Shown here: in pieces, positions 16,278 through 24,498 of the stretch
Numbering within the stretch: the stretch's first letter is position 1
Layout: the number at the start of each line of letters is the position of its first letter
NCBI GenBank assembly: GCA_020634245.1
Contig: JACKCC010000007.1
Coordinates: 484,555 to 548,554 of the forward strand
Reading direction: 5' to 3'
Length of the DNA: 64,000 nt
Source: Ardenticatenaceae bacterium
GTDB lineage: Bacteria > Chloroflexota > Anaerolineae > Promineifilales > Promineifilaceae
The notes under the pieces: model-generated
Told to the model about the DNA's origin: nothing
What the model saw: only the letters and a program-made list of their open reading frames with translations
The model's database searches: none
Translations under genes and position numbers: made by a program

Positions 16278-17573
16278 ATGAAACAGTTCGCCGTTTATTT
16301 GTTTTTATGCCTTTTGTTTTTTGGGGTACGGCCGGATGTACAGGCCCAATCGTTTACGCCCGCCATCATCCACAATGAAGCGGCTGTCCAATTTCCCGAC
16401 CAGGTAACATTTCAACTGGAACTTGATGGAGAGGTGGCCGATGCTGTTCTGACTTATGATGTGGTTCAAGTAAGCTGTCTGGAAGCCGATTCCCAAGTCC
16501 CCGTTGAGATTGATGGCAATCAGGCCGAATGGACCTGGGTTATGAGCCGCTCCGGGAATCCGCCGCCGGGGGCTGTTGTGTGGTGGGCGTGGACGCTGAC
16601 CGATGCTGCTGGCAACACTTTCACCACCCCACGCCAGACCATCACCTTGACCGATGATCGTTTTGAATGGCGTACCGTAACGGCCGAAAATATTCGCCTG
16701 AACTGGTATCGGGGGGATGAAGTCGGGCCGCTGCTGCTAGATGCAGCCGTTGCCGGTCTGCACCAACTGCAAGATGAAATGGGCATCCAACTGCAAACGG
16801 AAGTCCAGTTTTACATTTATGGCAGTTCTCAGGATATGCGCGATGCGGTTTTGTACATTCAGGATTGGGCCGGGGGTGTAGCTTTCAGCGAATACAACAC
16901 CATCTTGATGGGCGTACCGCCCAATATTGCCGCCGATTGGGGGCGAACGACCGTGCGGCATGAATTGGCCCATCTGGTCATTGGCCAATTTGGCCGCAGC
17001 TGCGTAGGTGGGCACCGTCCCACCTGGCTTAATGAAGGATTGGCCGTTTATGCCGAAGGCGAACCGGACAGCGGTACACTGGCCGACATCGAAAATGGCA
17101 TCCGCAGCAATCAATTTGAACCGCTGCGCAGTCTCAATGGCGCGTTCCCGGCCCACGATGCGGCGGCCAGCATGGCTTACAGCCAGAGCTACAGCGTCGT
17201 CGATTTTATGTTGTCAGCTTACGGGCAGGAGAAAATGCAGGATTTGATTTTGACACTGGCCGATGGCCAAGGGTATGATGAGGCGTTGGAACAGGTATAC
17301 GGGATGAATGTCGATGGTTTGGAGACGGCCTGGCGGTCGGCGATCGGCGCGCCGCCGCGCCAAATCCCGCCAGCACCGACACCATTGTCAGCCGCCAGCG
17401 TGCCAACGGCCGTTCCCATTGGCGCCCCGGTCAGTGTTCCCACACCGCCGGCCGCTGCCGCCCCGCCGCCGGAGACAAAATCTAAGTCAATCAGCATTTG
17501 TGGCATGGGATTGATGCCGTTGTTATTGGTTACGTTTGTTTTCAAGCGCCGCCGCTACCCGACTTATGACTAA
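16278..17573 (+). CDS. Exported peptidase_MA-like zinc metalloprotease
   Basis: A 431-residue protein with a signal peptide (about 1-24). RHELAHLVIG carries the HExxH zinc motif, and LNEGLAVYAEG about 30 residues later supplies the third ligand Glu, as in the peptidase MA-2 family. An N-terminal Ig-like domain (about 30-140) precedes the catalytic part. A Pro/Ala-rich linker and a C-terminal hydrophobic helix with a basic tail (FKRRRY) anchor it at the membrane. Its last bases overlap the start of the downstream solute-binding gene, so the two are coupled and may share a role in peptide harvesting. Confidence 0.82.
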   Translation: MKQFAVYLFLCLLFFGVRPDVQAQSFTPAIIHNEAAVQFPDQVTFQLELDGEVADAVLTYDVVQVSCLEADSQVPVEIDGNQAEWTWVMSRSGNPPPGAVVWWAWTLTDAAGNTFTTPRQTITLTDDRFEWRTVTAENIRLNWYRGDEVGPLLLDAAVAGLHQLQDEMGIQLQTEVQFYIYGSSQDMRDAVLYIQDWAGGVAFSEYNTILMGVPPNIAADWGRTTVRHELAHLVIGQFGRSCVGGHRPTWLNEGLAVYAEGEPDSGTLADIENGIRSNQFEPLRSLNGAFPAHDAAASMAYSQSYSVVDFMLSAYGQEKMQDLILTLADGQGYDEALEQVYGMNVDGLETAWRSAIGAPPRQIPPAPTPLSAASVPTAVPIGAPVSVPTPPAAAAPPPETKSKSISICGMGLMPLLLVTFVFKRRRYPTYD

Positions 17574-19179
17574 ACTTCACCCCCGCTCCCCCGCTCCCCT
17601 GCGCCTGATCCTGTTTTTTTTCGTTGCCTCCTTACTCCTGTTCAATTGTCAGGTAGTAGAAAGAGCGCTGCAATCGCGTACGGCCGTTACCGATGCCACC
17701 GACACCATCCGTCTCATCGACAGCCAGCCACGGACCCTGGACCCGGCCTTAACGCTGGGCGGCCCTGATGGGCCGTTGGGCCACATCTTTTCCGGACTGG
17801 TTTCACTGGATACCAATTTGCAAATCCAGCCCGAACTGGCGGCGGGCTGGACGGTCAGCGATGACGGGCTGCTGTACACGTTTTATTTGCGCCAGAACGC
17901 GGTTTTTCATAACGGCCGTGTCGTCGCCGCCGCCGACGTCATCTATTCCTGGGAGCGGGCGGCCGATCCGACTACGGGTTCTGATACCGTTCTGACCTAT
18001 TTGGGCGACATTGATGGATTGCAGGCCAAATACGAAGGCCGCGCCGACCATATCAGCGGGCTACGATTGGTTGATGACCATACGCTGGAAGTGCGATTAA
18101 ATGCGCCGGTCGTCTACTTTTTGCAGAAACTGGCCTATCCAGTGGCCTATGTTGTGGATGAACAAAACGTTGCCGAAACCGATTGGGAGCATCATCCCAA
18201 TGGCACTGGCCCATTTCGGCTGGATACCTGGCGTGATGATGATGTGATGATTTTGCTGCGCAATGACAATTATTACCTGGAGCCAGCCCATATCGGCCGA
18301 TTAGTTTACAATCTGGGGCCGGGGCTGCCCTTGTCGATGTACGAAACGGATGAAATCGATCTGGTGGGTATTGGTGGCGATACGCTGGCGCGGGCGTTGG
18401 ACCCCAATGATTCCTTGTCGGCCGATTTACGCATGGGGGTGAGCATGTGTACGTCGGTTATTGGCCTCAATAACCGGCTGGCGCCATTTGACGATGTGCG
18501 GGTGCGCCAGGCTTTTAATTATGCGTTGGACAAGCAGTTGCTAATTGAGACGTTTGCCGATGGAAATGGCCTGGTGGCGACCGGGCCGCTGCCGCCGGGC
18601 ATGCCGGGGTATACGGGCAAGTCGGCCGGTTATCCCTATGATCCGGAGCGGGCCAGACAGCTTATGGCGGATGCCGGGTATGCCAATCCGGCCGATTTCC
18701 CGGTTATCACCTATACGACGGCGGGTTATGGGGATGTGGGGGATTATGTAACGGCCGTTATCACTATGTGGCAGAAAAATCTGGGTATTACGATTCAGCC
18801 GGTTGTCCTCGATCCCTTCACGTATTATGATGAGTTATACGATGGCAACATTGGTCATCTTTTTAGCAGCGGCTGGTGCGCCGATTACCCCGACCCGCAA
18901 AACTTTCTGGACGTGTTGTACCACAGCGATGCGCCACAGAATTTGGGCGGTTACAGCAATCTCGATGTTGATAGGCAGTTGGAACAGGCGCGCGTCGAGC
19001 GGGATGTGTCTGTTCGTATGGCGCTTTACGGCGAAATTGAGCAGGAAATTGTGGCCGATGCGCCGGTTGTGTTCGCGTCGCATGGGGTAACGGCCGTATT
19101 AGTCAAGCCGCGAGTCCAAAACTATGTGCTAACGCCAATCGGTGTGGTTCAGTGGCAGTATGTATCGCTGCGGCCATGA
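17566..19179 (+). CDS. Peptide/oligopeptide ABC transporter substrate-binding lipoprotein
   Basis: A 537-residue member of solute-binding family 5 (OppA/DppA). The N-terminus is a lipoprotein signal ending LLLFNC, so the mature protein is lipid-anchored outside the membrane. Family marks include PRTLDPALTLG, YTFYLRQNAVFHNGR and VRQAFNYALDKQLLI. Family 5 proteins bind peptides, nickel or sugars. The permease and ATPase partners are not in the window. The ATG at 17566 overlaps the stop of the metalloprotease gene, which suggests peptide release and uptake as a pair. Confidence 0.88.
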   Translation: MTKLHPRSPAPLRLILFFFVASLLLFNCQVVERALQSRTAVTDATDTIRLIDSQPRTLDPALTLGGPDGPLGHIFSGLVSLDTNLQIQPELAAGWTVSDDGLLYTFYLRQNAVFHNGRVVAAADVIYSWERAADPTTGSDTVLTYLGDIDGLQAKYEGRADHISGLRLVDDHTLEVRLNAPVVYFLQKLAYPVAYVVDEQNVAETDWEHHPNGTGPFRLDTWRDDDVMILLRNDNYYLEPAHIGRLVYNLGPGLPLSMYETDEIDLVGIGGDTLARALDPNDSLSADLRMGVSMCTSVIGLNNRLAPFDDVRVRQAFNYALDKQLLIETFADGNGLVATGPLPPGMPGYTGKSAGYPYDPERARQLMADAGYANPADFPVITYTTAGYGDVGDYVTAVITMWQKNLGITIQPVVLDPFTYYDELYDGNIGHLFSSGWCADYPDPQNFLDVLYHSDAPQNLGGYSNLDVDRQLEQARVERDVSVRMALYGEIEQEIVADAPVVFASHGVTAVLVKPRVQNYVLTPIGVVQWQYVSLRP

Positions 19180-19181
19180 TG

Positions 19182-19199
19182 GCGGGCAATCTGCCCGCG
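19182..19199. repeat. Short GC-rich hairpin after the solute-binding gene
   Basis: GCGGGCA and TGCCCGC pair around ATC directly after the stop codon. The T-run is poor, and a better terminator follows at 19243. Confidence 0.4.
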
Positions 19200-19242
19200 T
19201 TTCTACAGTAATTCGATTTGTCTAGCCTGGTTCTGTGCAGAA

Positions 19243-19279
19243 AACAGGCTCCTGATAAATTTCAGGAGCCTGTTTTTTT
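19243..19279 (+). terminator. Strong rho-independent terminator
   Basis: AACAGGCTCCTG (19243-19254) pairs with CAGGAGCCTGTT (19263-19274) around an 8-base loop, ending in seven Ts. It closes the metalloprotease/solute-binding transcript. Confidence 0.92.
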
Positions 19280-19363
19280 CGTAAGGTAAATCGTTAGAAA
19301 GCGTTTCTAAACTAAAAATCAAGTAACGGTTTATTCAAGTATTGATACGTACAGGATTACATT

Positions 19364-19522
19364 ATGTCAACCATCACTATCGTTTTGCTTATCTCAGTTT
19401 TTGGCATTTTTCTCTGTCTTAACCCGGTTCGTCGTCGTCCGCAGCATGTTATTCGACGGAAAGAATTGGCGCGAGAACGGGATAAAATGCCGGCCAACAA
19501 GTGGAACGCCGGTAAAGTTTAA
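19364..19522 (+). CDS. Small membrane protein, unknown
   Basis: A 52-residue frame with one N-terminal hydrophobic helix (MSTITIVLLISVFGIFLCL) and a strongly basic tail rich in Arg and Lys. AGGA stands 8 bases before the ATG. The charge pattern (hydrophobic helix then positive tail) fits a small inner-membrane protein. It matches no family recognised here. It starts after a terminator and ends two bases from the convergent AhpD-like gene. Confidence 0.5.
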   Translation: MSTITIVLLISVFGIFLCLNPVRRRPQHVIRRKELARERDKMPANKWNAGKV

Positions 19523-19523
19523 T

Positions 19524-19877
19524 CTAATCAGTATTTTGCGCCCGCAGCAGATCGATTGTTTCAACAGCGTGGCGTAAGTGGGGGATAACAATGCTGCCCC
19601 CCACAATTAGGGCGACATTGAGCGCGTCGGTCAGTTCTTCATCATCCCAACCTGCGTTTATGCATTGAATCAAATGATAGTCGATGCAGTCATTACAGCG
19701 CAGAACGGCCGACGCGACCAATCCTAGAAGTTCTTTGGTTTTACCGTCGAGGGCGCCATCCCGGTAAGCGGCCGTATCCAAATTGAAAAACCGCTTTATC
19801 CCCAAATGGTCTAATTCAAAAATGCGCGCGTTCATTTTTTCGCGGTAAGCGCTAAATTCGTCTAAACGGGTGCCCAT
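19524..19877 (-). CDS. Carboxymuconolactone decarboxylase/AhpD-like protein
   Basis: A 117-residue all-helical protein of the CMD family. CNDCIDYH holds the CxxC and following His that form the redox centre in AhpD-like peroxidase-associated enzymes. KELLGLVASAVLRC and INAGWDDEELTDALNVALIVGGS are family signatures. The likely role is thiol-dependent peroxide or disulfide reduction, with the partner unknown. It starts 10 bp after a small CxxC protein gene on the same strand, so both are probably one operon. Confidence 0.88.
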   Translation of the reverse strand: MGTRLDEFSAYREKMNARIFELDHLGIKRFFNLDTAAYRDGALDGKTKELLGLVASAVLRCNDCIDYHLIQCINAGWDDEELTDALNVALIVGGSIVIPHLRHAVETIDLLRAQNTD

Positions 19878-19886
19878 GATTACTCC

Positions 19887-20096
19887 TCATCCGGGACAGC
19901 GGCCAGGAATGACTATGGCGGCTGCGTCTGAAACCAGTGCGGGCTGGTGACATTGGCGACAAATGGCCTGAAAATGGCGGTTAGTGGCATCTACGGCGTG
20001 CCAATCGCTGATGTCGTGCCCTTCCAGAGCGGCTTCGACCATCGCCTGCATTATGTGGCTTTTGATCCGGCTTGTTGTTTTGAGTTTATTTGTCAT
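19887..20096 (-). CDS. Small CxxC protein, unknown
   Basis: A 69-residue soluble protein. ICRQCHQPALV gives a CxxCH motif that could bind a metal or act as a redox pair, with a further Cys near the C-terminus. The N-terminal part is helical and basic. AGGA precedes the ATG at 20096; a longer upstream reading would cross the terminator of the neighbouring gene. Its immediate position before the AhpD-like gene suggests a redox context. Confidence 0.6.
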   Translation of the reverse strand: MTNKLKTTSRIKSHIMQAMVEAALEGHDISDWHAVDATNRHFQAICRQCHQPALVSDAAAIVIPGRCPG

Positions 20097-20123
20097 GGAC
20101 TTTATCCTACTTTTCCATATAGA

Positions 20124-20162
20124 CGCAAAAACGGCCGTTTCTGTCACAAGAAACGGCCGTTT
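20124..20162 (-). terminator. Terminator built from two ACGGCCGT octamers
   Basis: GAAACGGCCGTTT (20150-20162) and AAACGGCCGTTTC (20129-20141) are perfect complements around an 8-base loop. On the minus strand the stem is followed by five Ts. It ends the transcript of the membrane protein at 20180-20575. Each arm is itself a palindrome centred on the genome-wide octamer. Confidence 0.8.
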
Positions 20163-20179
20163 CCTCAAAACCTACTCCG

Positions 20180-20575
20180 TTAAGCCAATTTAGCTGTTAA
20201 AAAATGGTCGGCAGCTTCGCTTTGCAGCAAAATCCAGAGCGTGTAAACGCCAACGGCCGTACCCAGTGGGAAGTTGGTCAAATTAATAATGCCCAACACA
20301 GCGGCAGCAATGCGCGCCCACGGCTTGCGCTTCAGCAGTCCGATGCCGGTCAAAATACCGGGCAGAGCCAGGGCTGTAAGAAAGCCGCCAACGGCCGTAG
20401 CGATGACGGGCATGATGCGCACAGCTTCAACGTCGCCGGACACAGCGCCAGCGCCTACCATCACCATCAACACAAATCCGGCAATTAAAATAAGCAGAAT
20501 ATTTGTGACAATATACAGCCATCCCAACAAAGTAATGTGCTGTTCCATTGATTGATATGTTTGTTTGTTCATCAT
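20180..20575 (-). CDS. Four-helix membrane protein, unknown
   Basis: A 131-residue hydrophobic protein with about four transmembrane segments (LLGWLYIVTNILLILIAGFV, the ALALPGILTGIGLL region, and a C-terminal VYTLWILLQ). It has no recognised catalytic motif. The pattern resembles small membrane proteins of DUF-type families that sit beside stress genes, but a name is not justified. AAAGGA precedes two adjacent ATG codons at 20575. A hairpin with an 11-bp stem lies in its 5' leader. Confidence 0.7.
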   Translation of the reverse strand: MMNKQTYQSMEQHITLLGWLYIVTNILLILIAGFVLMVMVGAGAVSGDVEAVRIMPVIATAVGGFLTALALPGILTGIGLLKRKPWARIAAAVLGIINLTNFPLGTAVGVYTLWILLQSEAADHFLTAKLA

Positions 20576-20595
20576 TTGCATCCTTTTGATAACAA

Positions 20596-20624
20596 GAAGC
20601 CACCAAATTGGTGTTGGTGGCTTC
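20596..20624. repeat. Hairpin in the 5' leader of the membrane protein gene
   Basis: GAAGCCACCAA (20596-20606) pairs with TTGGTGGCTTC (20614-20624) around a 7-base loop, just upstream of the ribosome site of the minus-strand gene. It could be an attenuator or an upstream terminator. Confidence 0.45.
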
Positions 20625-20797
20625 ACCGTTTGTTGAGAGTTCCCCGATACGATCTTTTGTCCGGTAACAAATTTGAGCCTTTGGTAGTCGATGCGGGCAG
20701 GGAAACGGCCGTTTGCTAACCAGGAGATGGTTTAATTCAAATGTTTAGGTCTCTCAGCAAATTCATAATACAGTACGCAAAATTGCGGTAAAGGTCG

Positions 20798-20896
20798 CGT
20801 AATCGTTCAATCGCAAAGGTGGCAGTCACTTAAGAGCGGGTTGGTTTTGGCCATTACCTTGAGGAAAGAAAAAGTGACTGTCACTTGAACGCTTAT
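20798..20896. repeat. GTGAC-palindrome element, copy B (inverted)
   Basis: GTGGCAGTCAC (20819-20829) and GTGACTGTCAC (20874-20884) enclose a core with GGTAATGG on the minus strand. The minus-strand ends read TAAGCGTTCA and ATTGAACGATTACGCG, matching copy C. The rest of 20627-20909 holds no gene. Confidence 0.65.
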
Positions 20897-20909
20897 AGGG
20901 TTGCAGACC

Positions 20910-21095
20910 TTACACTTCTGGCATCACAATCCACATGATAATGTAAATCAAAATGCCAGGCCCGCCGGCTAATGCCAACAGCACAAACAGAAGCCGAACA
21001 ATCGTTGGGTCCAGATTCATATAATCAGCCAACCCGGCGGCTACACCAGCTACCATTCGATCCGTTGTTGATCTTACCAGTCGTTTTTCGTTCAT
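20910..21095 (-). CDS. PspC-domain membrane protein
   Basis: A 61-residue protein that is just one PspC domain: LVRSTTDRMVAGVAAGLADY, NLDPTIVRLLFVLLAL and GPGILIYIIMWIVMPE. PspC proteins sit in the cytoplasmic membrane and in enterobacteria relay envelope stress to the Psp system. In small stand-alone forms the role is less clear. GAGGTGATAAACG precedes the ATG. No pspA or pspB gene is adjacent. Confidence 0.92.
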   Translation of the reverse strand: MNEKRLVRSTTDRMVAGVAAGLADYMNLDPTIVRLLFVLLALAGGPGILIYIIMWIVMPEV

Positions 21096-21199
21096 CGTTT
21101 ATCACCTCATTCTTTATCAGAGTGCCAGAGTGTGGACACTGTCTGTTAAATTCAAATTCACTGTTCATTACGTGCGTAGTTGGCTAAGGTTGCAAATAA

Positions 21200-21279
21200 A
21201 TCTTCTCGGAAGCTGAATCGGGCTATCTTTAACCAGGCTGCACTCGTCCAATGCTCAACTTGCCAGCTACCGGGAAGTT
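21200..21279. repeat. TTCC-GGAA compound palindrome, degenerate copy
   Basis: ATCTTCTCGGAAGCT (21200-21214) and AGCTACCGGGAAGTT (21265-21279) are related inverted arms, 12 of 15 positions complementary. Five better copies lie at 29497, 35338, 36147, 41850 and 61477. Nothing else is seen in 21096-21382. Confidence 0.5.
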
Positions 21280-21382
21280 GCCCTGGCGGGAAAATTCAAA
21301 AATCTTGTAAGGCTGATGTTGACTGGGGATAGTGGTTAAATTGGGGCATAATAGCGCAAAATAACAGGAGTCATGGTTACGT

Positions 21383-22504
21383 ATGCGCAAACGAATCCTT
21401 TTTCTGATGTCTGATACAGGTGGCGGACACAGGGCATCTGCGCAAGCAATTTGTGAAGCAATCGGGTTTCTTTACCCGGATCAATTTGAAATTTTAATTG
21501 AAGATATATGGATGGATCATACTCGCTGGCCATTTAACCAACTGCCTCATTTGTATCCCTGGTTGTCGAGTTCAGGAACGCGCTGGTGGATGGTGCTCTG
21601 GCGGGTGACGCAACGGCCGTTTCTGTGGAAAAGCATCATGCGAATGACGGATTGGGTGACGCGCCGGGGAATCCTTCGTTTTTTAAGAGAGGTTCAGCCG
21701 GATATTGTTGTGTCGGTGCATCCGGCCATGAATCATTTGGGGGTGGAGTGGGTCAAACAAATCTGCCCAGGAGTACCTTTTTACACCGTTATTACAGATA
21801 TGGTCACAGTGCATCCAACCTGGGTATGCCCGGAGGTGACGGGATGTGCCGTGTCTACCCAACCGGCACGGGAGCAAGCAATCGCCGCCGGGATGCCGGC
21901 GGAAAAGGTGGCTGTATGCGGCCAGCCGGTGGGTTTGAAGTTTGCCCATCTCAACGGGGAACGGCCGGTGCTGCGCGCGCGGTTGGACTTGGATGGGGAA
22001 CGGCCGTGTATTCTCATCGTCGGCGGCGGTGAAGGAATTGGCCGGGTATATGACATTGCCCGCTCTGTTGCCCAAACAGTAGAACAGGCGCAGCTCATCA
22101 TCGTGGCCGGGCGCAATAAACACCTCAAACAAAAACTGGAAGCCATTATCTGGGAGATTCCCACGCAAGTTTATGGATTTGTCCAGAATATGTCGGAATT
22201 GATGGGCGCCGCCGATATTTTAGTGACCAAGGCTGGCCCAGGCACAATCAGCGAGGCATTTATTGCCGGGCTGCCCATCATTATTTCCGGTTATATTCCC
22301 GGTCAAGAGCGAGGCAATGTGGATTATGTGCTGGAAAATAATGCCGGCGCTTATGCCGAAGAACCGGTGGAAATTGCCCGGCTGATCAATGATTGGCTGC
22401 ATCCCCAAAATGATTTGCTGGAGCAAATGAAGCAAAATGCAGCCCGGTTGGCCCGTCCTCAGGCCTCTTTGGAAATAGCCCGGCTGCTTTGTGGTCATGT
22501 GTGA
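21383..22504 (+). CDS. MGDG-synthase-type glycosyltransferase (GT28-like)
   Basis: A 373-residue GT-B enzyme. FLMSDTGGGHRASAQAI is the N-terminal glycine-rich acceptor-side motif of monogalactosyl-/glucosyl-diacylglycerol synthases. ILIVGGGEGIGRVYDI opens the donor domain, and LVTKAGPGTISEAFIAGLPI is the nucleotide-sugar-binding segment, ending in SGYIPGQERGNVDYV. It would glycosylate diacylglycerol to make membrane glycolipid at the inner face. GGAG lies before the ATG at 21383. The window has no neighbour of lipid metabolism. Confidence 0.88.
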   Translation: MRKRILFLMSDTGGGHRASAQAICEAIGFLYPDQFEILIEDIWMDHTRWPFNQLPHLYPWLSSSGTRWWMVLWRVTQRPFLWKSIMRMTDWVTRRGILRFLREVQPDIVVSVHPAMNHLGVEWVKQICPGVPFYTVITDMVTVHPTWVCPEVTGCAVSTQPAREQAIAAGMPAEKVAVCGQPVGLKFAHLNGERPVLRARLDLDGERPCILIVGGGEGIGRVYDIARSVAQTVEQAQLIIVAGRNKHLKQKLEAIIWEIPTQVYGFVQNMSELMGAADILVTKAGPGTISEAFIAGLPIIISGYIPGQERGNVDYVLENNAGAYAEEPVEIARLINDWLHPQNDLLEQMKQNAARLARPQASLEIARLLCGHV

Positions 22505-22647
22505 GTGAAACATCATTCCTGTTAATACGTAAATAGTCTTTATTGCTGACTGAGCTTGTCGAAGCCGCGAAGTCCATCATACGCCAGCTTGCAATAGACC
22601 CGGTCTTTGTTGTTTCGTAAGTAAAATATAAAAAGGATGAGGCGATT

Positions 22648-23145
22648 ATGAGTGTCAATTTGACCAGTGAACAGGTGTGGGAAGAACTGGAAAAGCAGTT
22701 GTTTGCCGTTTTGGGGATGGTAAATGCCAAAAACGAAGCGCGAACGATTGGGATGGTTTACACTGCCCGTGACCATAAAATTTATATGGTTACCGGCAAG
22801 GAAACCTGGAAGGCCCGCTATGTTCAGCAAAATCCCCACGTGTCTATTACAGTACCCATTACCAAACGTATTCCGCTGCTGCCCTGGGTCAAAATCCCGG
22901 CAGCGACCATCACTTTTGCCGGATTGGCTTTGGCAAAGATGATAGATGAGGTGGATGACGGTGTTTTAAGCGCCTTGCTGCGCGGCTTGGAGAACGATCC
23001 GGCAATGCGCGAAAAATCGTGCATCATTGTGGTGGAACCGGTGGGCGATTTTATCACTTATGGCATTGGAGTATCGCTAATGACCATGCGGACGCCGGCC
23101 AGATCGCGGGGGCGAGTGAGTGTTCATCCTGTTGATTTCCAATAG
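22648..23145 (+). CDS. PNPOx-like flavin/F420-binding protein
   Basis: A 165-residue split-barrel protein. LFAVLGMVNAKNEARTIGMVYTA and HKIYMVTGKETWKARYVQQN follow the pyridoxamine-phosphate-oxidase-like pattern, where the TWKARY Lys/Arg binds cofactor phosphate. HVSITVPI is the next strand. Function and substrate are unknown. AAGGATGAGG precedes the ATG. It is a second PNPOx-like gene in the window and is not closely similar to the one at 8553. Confidence 0.82.
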   Translation: MSVNLTSEQVWEELEKQLFAVLGMVNAKNEARTIGMVYTARDHKIYMVTGKETWKARYVQQNPHVSITVPITKRIPLLPWVKIPAATITFAGLALAKMIDEVDDGVLSALLRGLENDPAMREKSCIIVVEPVGDFITYGIGVSLMTMRTPARSRGRVSVHPVDFQ

Positions 23146-23296
23146 GGAATAAAGTGATATTTTTGTCGAGTGGCGAGTTTGCAAGTACCTGCACCAGAGA
23201 AGATCTGTTACTTGCAGACCTGCATACTTGTGAACTCAAGACACTACAAAATCTCAGATTATGCCCGTTACCAGTACAGTATACGGCTGCGCGGTG

Positions 23297-23428
23297 TTTT
23301 GGGTTCAAATAGTGCCCATTTTGGGGAATAGGTTCCACTTTTTCGACCAGGATCAAATTCACTGCCCGACGAACGGAAATCGTTTGTAAAGGTTCCATGC
23401 TGGCATTGAGTGAAAGAACGCGCATCAA
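23297..23428 (-). pseudogene. Truncated HNH endonuclease gene, 5' part only
   Basis: The first 40 or so codons read VLSLNASMEPLQTISVRRAV and continue NLILVEKVEPI, which is the N-terminal signature of a widespread HNH endonuclease family of about 170 residues. After GHYLN the sequence loses similarity and no HNH motif follows, so most of the gene has been lost. The open frame continues to 23054 with unrelated residues. No ribosome site is clear. Confidence 0.5.
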
Positions 23429-23457
23429 ATCCCTGGTTATTTGCAGTGCATTTCATC

Positions 23458-23490
23458 AAAAAAAGAGGCCAGACAACATAGGTCTGGCCT
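23458..23490 (-). terminator. Orphan minus-strand terminator
   Basis: AGGCCAGAC (23466-23474) pairs with GTCTGGCCT (23482-23490), and the minus strand continues into seven Ts. No minus-strand gene lies upstream of it, so it may be left from a deleted gene. The rest of 23491-23723 is A+T-rich with no gene seen. Confidence 0.6.
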
Positions 23491-23723
23491 TGGGCAGAGG
23501 GGAGAGAGGGGCTGCTCCGCAGGGAGGATGAAAATAATATTTCCCGCACGTTTCGTAGATTATCAGACGGCCGTTAACAGCAAATTAAGAAGTTGTTACC
23601 GTTTGACTAAGAAATTGTCGACTCACGCCCTGTTAACAGTTTATTATTCTGGCCTTAACCCCCTGTTTAATCACCATTAATGTGAGATTTGTACAGTTTG
23701 AGCCATAACAAATTACAAACAAG

Positions 23724-24362
23724 ATGGTGAACATGACAGTTCAAGAAGTTGATAATTCGCTTATAACCAATGAAATTGTTTTTACCAAGCCCGGATGGGA
23801 AACTCGTCTGGCCCGCTTAATCTCGCACGTGGGCAGCCCTCCGGTTTGGATCGTGAGTATGATGTTGTTGGCAGCGTCTGTTGTGAATGCTGTGATGTGG
23901 GGGGATACGGCCGTATACCTGACCCTCATCCTCCTTATTCCCCTCGCCTACGTTGCTTACCTGGTACAACAGGGTAAAGCCACCGATTTTGACGTGAGTG
24001 TGCGGCGGCAGCGCGTCATCCCGATGTTTGTCTCCCTGGCCGGATCGGTTGCGGGTCTTTTGTACTTTGCTGTCGTGTCCGCGCCCCGTTTGCTCATCAT
24101 GCTGGCTGTTGCTAACCTGATAAGCACCTTCGTCATCGCTGTTGTTACCGTGTTTTGGAAAATTAGCGTCCACAGCGCCACGTCTGCGGCCGGGGCTGTC
24201 CTGTTTTGGGGTTTGTTGGGAACACCGGTCTTTTTCCTGGCAGTCCCCTTAATCATGTGGTCGCGGGTAAAACTAGGGCGGCACACTTTGACACAAACCC
24301 TTGCCGGGGTGTTGTTGGGCATTTCTGTTTTAGGATTGACCTTTCTTTTTGGGAACCTGTAG
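23724..24362 (+). CDS. PAP2-superfamily-like membrane protein, altered active site
   Basis: A 212-residue protein with five or six membrane segments. KATDFDVSVRRQR matches the first phosphatase motif region, KISVHSATSA takes the place of the PSGH motif, and SRVKLGRHTLTQ matches SRx5Hx3D except that Asp is replaced by Gln. The middle His and the last His are kept. PAP2 enzymes dephosphorylate lipid phosphates such as undecaprenyl diphosphate. The missing Asp makes normal activity uncertain. The start may also be the ATG at 23733. No ribosome site is obvious. Confidence 0.65.
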   Translation: MVNMTVQEVDNSLITNEIVFTKPGWETRLARLISHVGSPPVWIVSMMLLAASVVNAVMWGDTAVYLTLILLIPLAYVAYLVQQGKATDFDVSVRRQRVIPMFVSLAGSVAGLLYFAVVSAPRLLIMLAVANLISTFVIAVVTVFWKISVHSATSAAGAVLFWGLLGTPVFFLAVPLIMWSRVKLGRHTLTQTLAGVLLGISVLGLTFLFGNL

Positions 24363-24498
24363 CACCCTGGCCTGACATCTTCTACCCAGTGCTTGCGGCC
24401 TTGCCAATCGCCGGATTCCTCATTGTTTTTATTGATGCACATGATACCATTCCAACTCGATTTGGTTTGAATTTGAGTTGGGAGCGTTTGTGTATTCA

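Noticed and set aside
23054..23296. C-terminal part of the open frame after the HNH fragment
   Set aside because: It shows no HNH motif, and overlaps the end of the convergent PNPOx-like gene, so it is taken as random continuation.
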